NCBI GenBank assembly: GCA_964629635.1
Contig: CAZVQS010000001.1
Location: forward strand, 558,001-622,000
DNA from: YC2-FULL-38-9 sp964629635
GTDB taxonomy: Bacteria; Patescibacteriota; Microgenomatia; UBA1406; GWC2-37-13
Length of the DNA: 64,000 nucleotides
Reading direction: 5' to 3'
Positions 62,796 through 64,000 of this stretch are shown one piece after another. Both the position numbers and the translations under genes were made by a program. Numbering within the stretch: the first letter of the stretch is position 1; each line of letters opens with the position of its first letter. The notes beneath the pieces are model-generated. The model saw only the letters and a list, made by a program, of their open reading frames with translations. It was not told the origin of the DNA and did no database searches.

Positions 62796-63638
62796 TCAGT
62801 CGTCGCACTTGCAGATGGAGTTGAGGAAATCCGAAAACGCATTCTTCAGGAGATGGAGCTTTGTCCGGAAGGGCGCGTATTTGAGTCCGAAAAGCAGCTG
62901 GTTCCGTTTCTGGTATTTTTCATGGATGCCCGAGCCGGATCCGCCGGTTGACGCGGCGTTCTTATGCCACATGACAAGGGAGGGGTCATAATAGAGGGGG
63001 ATTTTTTTGCGCTTTGCCCGTTCGCAGTAATCGGCGTCTTCGTAATACAGGAAGTATTCCTCGTCCCAATCACCAAGCTTGCGCGCGACGCTCCGTTTGT
63101 AGCACATGAGGCATCCCGTGATGAATTCGGTTTTTCCGAACGAGCTGTATTTTCCGTGGTCCACTTCGTCCACTCCGCGGTGGAGTGTCAGGCAGTTGTC
63201 CCAGTCGTTTATGCCTCCCGCGTACCAGATGACGCCACCCAGATCATGCTTGTGGTACCGGTCCTTGTGGTATTCGAAACCGGGCGCATAGTAGATCTTT
63301 CCCCCGATAAGGGAGTCGGGATGGTGGTCGAGCGTTTTTTTTGCGTGCTCGATGAAGGAATGGGCAAGCAAGGTATCGCAGTTCATGACGCAAAACAGGT
63401 CGTAGCCGTCCTCCATGGCCTGCTTCATCGCGATGTTTACCCCGTGCGCGTATCCCTTGTTTTTTCCCGGCACGTACGTGACGTAATTGGGATAGGGGAA
63501 TTCCTGTTTCTCATCCGTGAGATCCGCCACGTACACCCGGAAATCCCGGTCGGTCTGTTTATCCAGGGAAGCGAAATAGTCGGTTAAAATGGTATAATTC
63601 TTATACACCACAGTTATAACCGCAAGTCTATGAAGCAT
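62796..63638 (-). CDS. Family 2 glycosyltransferase (rhamnosyltransferase-like)
   Basis: 280 residues from ATG 63638 (MLHRLAVITVVYKNY); an in-frame ATG at 63647 overlaps the -10 box. GT-A fold: VPGKNKGYAHGVNIAM, metal site FCVMNCDTLL, and TEFITGCLMCYKRSVARKLGDWDEEYFLYYEDADYCERA with the E-D-x-D-Y-C acceptor region typical of bacterial rhamnosyl/galactosyl GT2 enzymes. Cytoplasmic. It is convergent with the mannosyltransferase-like gene, 14 bases apart. Confidence 0.9.
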   Translation of the reverse strand: MLHRLAVITVVYKNYTILTDYFASLDKQTDRDFRVYVADLTDEKQEFPYPNYVTYVPGKNKGYAHGVNIAMKQAMEDGYDLFCVMNCDTLLAHSFIEHAKKTLDHHPDSLIGGKIYYAPGFEYHKDRYHKHDLGGVIWYAGGINDWDNCLTLHRGVDEVDHGKYSSFGKTEFITGCLMCYKRSVARKLGDWDEEYFLYYEDADYCERAKRKKIPLYYDPSLVMWHKNAASTGGSGSGIHEKYQKRNQLLFGLKYAPFRTKLHLLKNAFSDFLNSICKCDD

Positions 63639-64000
63639 ATCATTCATTATATCAGCAGATTTTTTAAAAAACCAAATTGGACCCTCGTAATTCACGTACT
63701 CATTCTTGCGCTTTTTCTCACCAACACCCTGTATGTTTCCTACCCCGACGAATTCGTGAACATTCTCGGGGGAAAATACATAAACTCGTTCAAGATTCCG
63801 TATCGTGATTTCTTTGACCACCACCTGCCGTTTGCCTGGTACTTTTCATCGCTATTGCTGCTTCTTTCCTTCGGCTCCTTCGTGCTGTTTCGTATCTGGT
63901 GGGCGATTGCCGCATTTGCCGCGCTTGCCGGAACGGGATTTTACATAAGGAAAAACAAACCCGACGCATATCCTTTTTTTCTTGCGTATTTTCTCCTGTA
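63630..64000 (+). CDS. GT-C membrane glycosyltransferase, N-terminal part (3' cut by window)
   Basis: 123 codons open to the right edge, beginning MKHIIHYISRFFKKPNW. A membrane segment (about 19-36) is followed by the outer loop SYPDEFVNILGGKYINSFKIPYRDFFDHHLPFAWYF, a widespread pattern of GT39/PMT-like lipid-sugar transferases (acidic D-E near the start, then Y-R-D-F-F-D-H-H). Two more membrane segments follow. A TATAAT at 63593-63598 lies 31 bases before the ATG. Its first codons overlap, head to head, the start of the divergent GT2 gene. Confidence 0.85.
   Translation, partial: MKHIIHYISRFFKKPNWTLVIHVLILALFLTNTLYVSYPDEFVNILGGKYINSFKIPYRDFFDHHLPFAWYFSSLLLLLSFGSFVLFRIWWAIAAFAALAGTGFYIRKNKPDAYPFFLAYFLL
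63646..63651 (-). promoter_or_regulatory. -10 box of GT2 gene, inside the divergent gene
   Basis: Minus strand TATAAT ending 7 bases before ATG 63638. It lies within codons 6-8 of the plus-strand gene starting at 63630. Confidence 0.5.

Overview
The window looks like part of the chromosome of a Candidate Phyla Radiation (Patescibacteria) bacterium, most likely of the Microgenomates type. This is inferred from gene content and style, not from a marker-gene tree. Genes are packed with many overlaps and no gene-free stretch reaches 300 bases. Many small membrane proteins and serine-rich or proline-rich linkers occur. The genetic code is standard: UGA is used as stop and prfB is present. Almost no gene has a GGAGG-type ribosome binding site. 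Instead, many first genes of transcription units have a -35/-10 promoter whose -10 box ends about 6-8 bases before the start codon, which predicts leaderless mRNAs. Several start codons were moved downstream on that basis.

Layout. 1-3.0 kb: 3' part of valS, then rpmH, yidC and jag (rnpA is absent from this spot). 3.1-16.0 kb: an accessory-looking envelope block with a 1173-aa orphan protein, a VirB2-like and a VirB6/TrbL-like membrane protein, two small-domain proteins (one carrying a C39-like cysteine peptidase), a ClpC-type unfoldase with a four-repeat insertion and C-terminal zinc ribbon, a site-2-protease-like protein and a second VirB2-like small protein. 16.0-19.0 kb: a candidate small RNA, a UMP-kinase-like/methyltransferase fusion, recF, tRNA-Ser(CGA) and an AT-rich GIY-YIG gene. 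19.0-25.9 kb: a clan-A-like glycoside hydrolase, secreted and lipoprotein hypotheticals, a YibE/F-like protein, a triple zinc-ribbon protein, MutY-like and Nth-like glycosylases, and a LexA-like repressor with paired operators. 26.0-36.8 kb (minus strand): rpoB-rpoC-rpsL-rpsG-fusA and a metallophosphoesterase, without tuf. 36.8-46.8 kb (minus): small membrane proteins, a sugar nucleotidyltransferase, CAP, VanZ-like and lamin-tail-domain proteins, ftsE-ftsX with a coiled-coil C39-like peptidase, prfB and a PilM-like/LytR_C fusion. 46.9-50.9 kb (plus): dnaG, rpoD, an XRE regulator and a CPBP-family membrane protease. 50.9-64 kb: a glycan island of GT-C, GT2 and GT4 glycosyltransferases, one frameshifted and the last cut by the window end.

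How it fits together: housekeeping information-processing operons (transcription, translation, replication, repair) alternate with cell-envelope modules. The envelope modules (FtsEX with its likely hydrolase, the VirB2/VirB6-like block, lamin-tail and CAP proteins, the glycosyltransferase island) suggest a small cell with an elaborate surface. The most unusual item is the ClpC-like ATPase, in which four repeats stand where ClpC normally carries its ClpP-docking loop.
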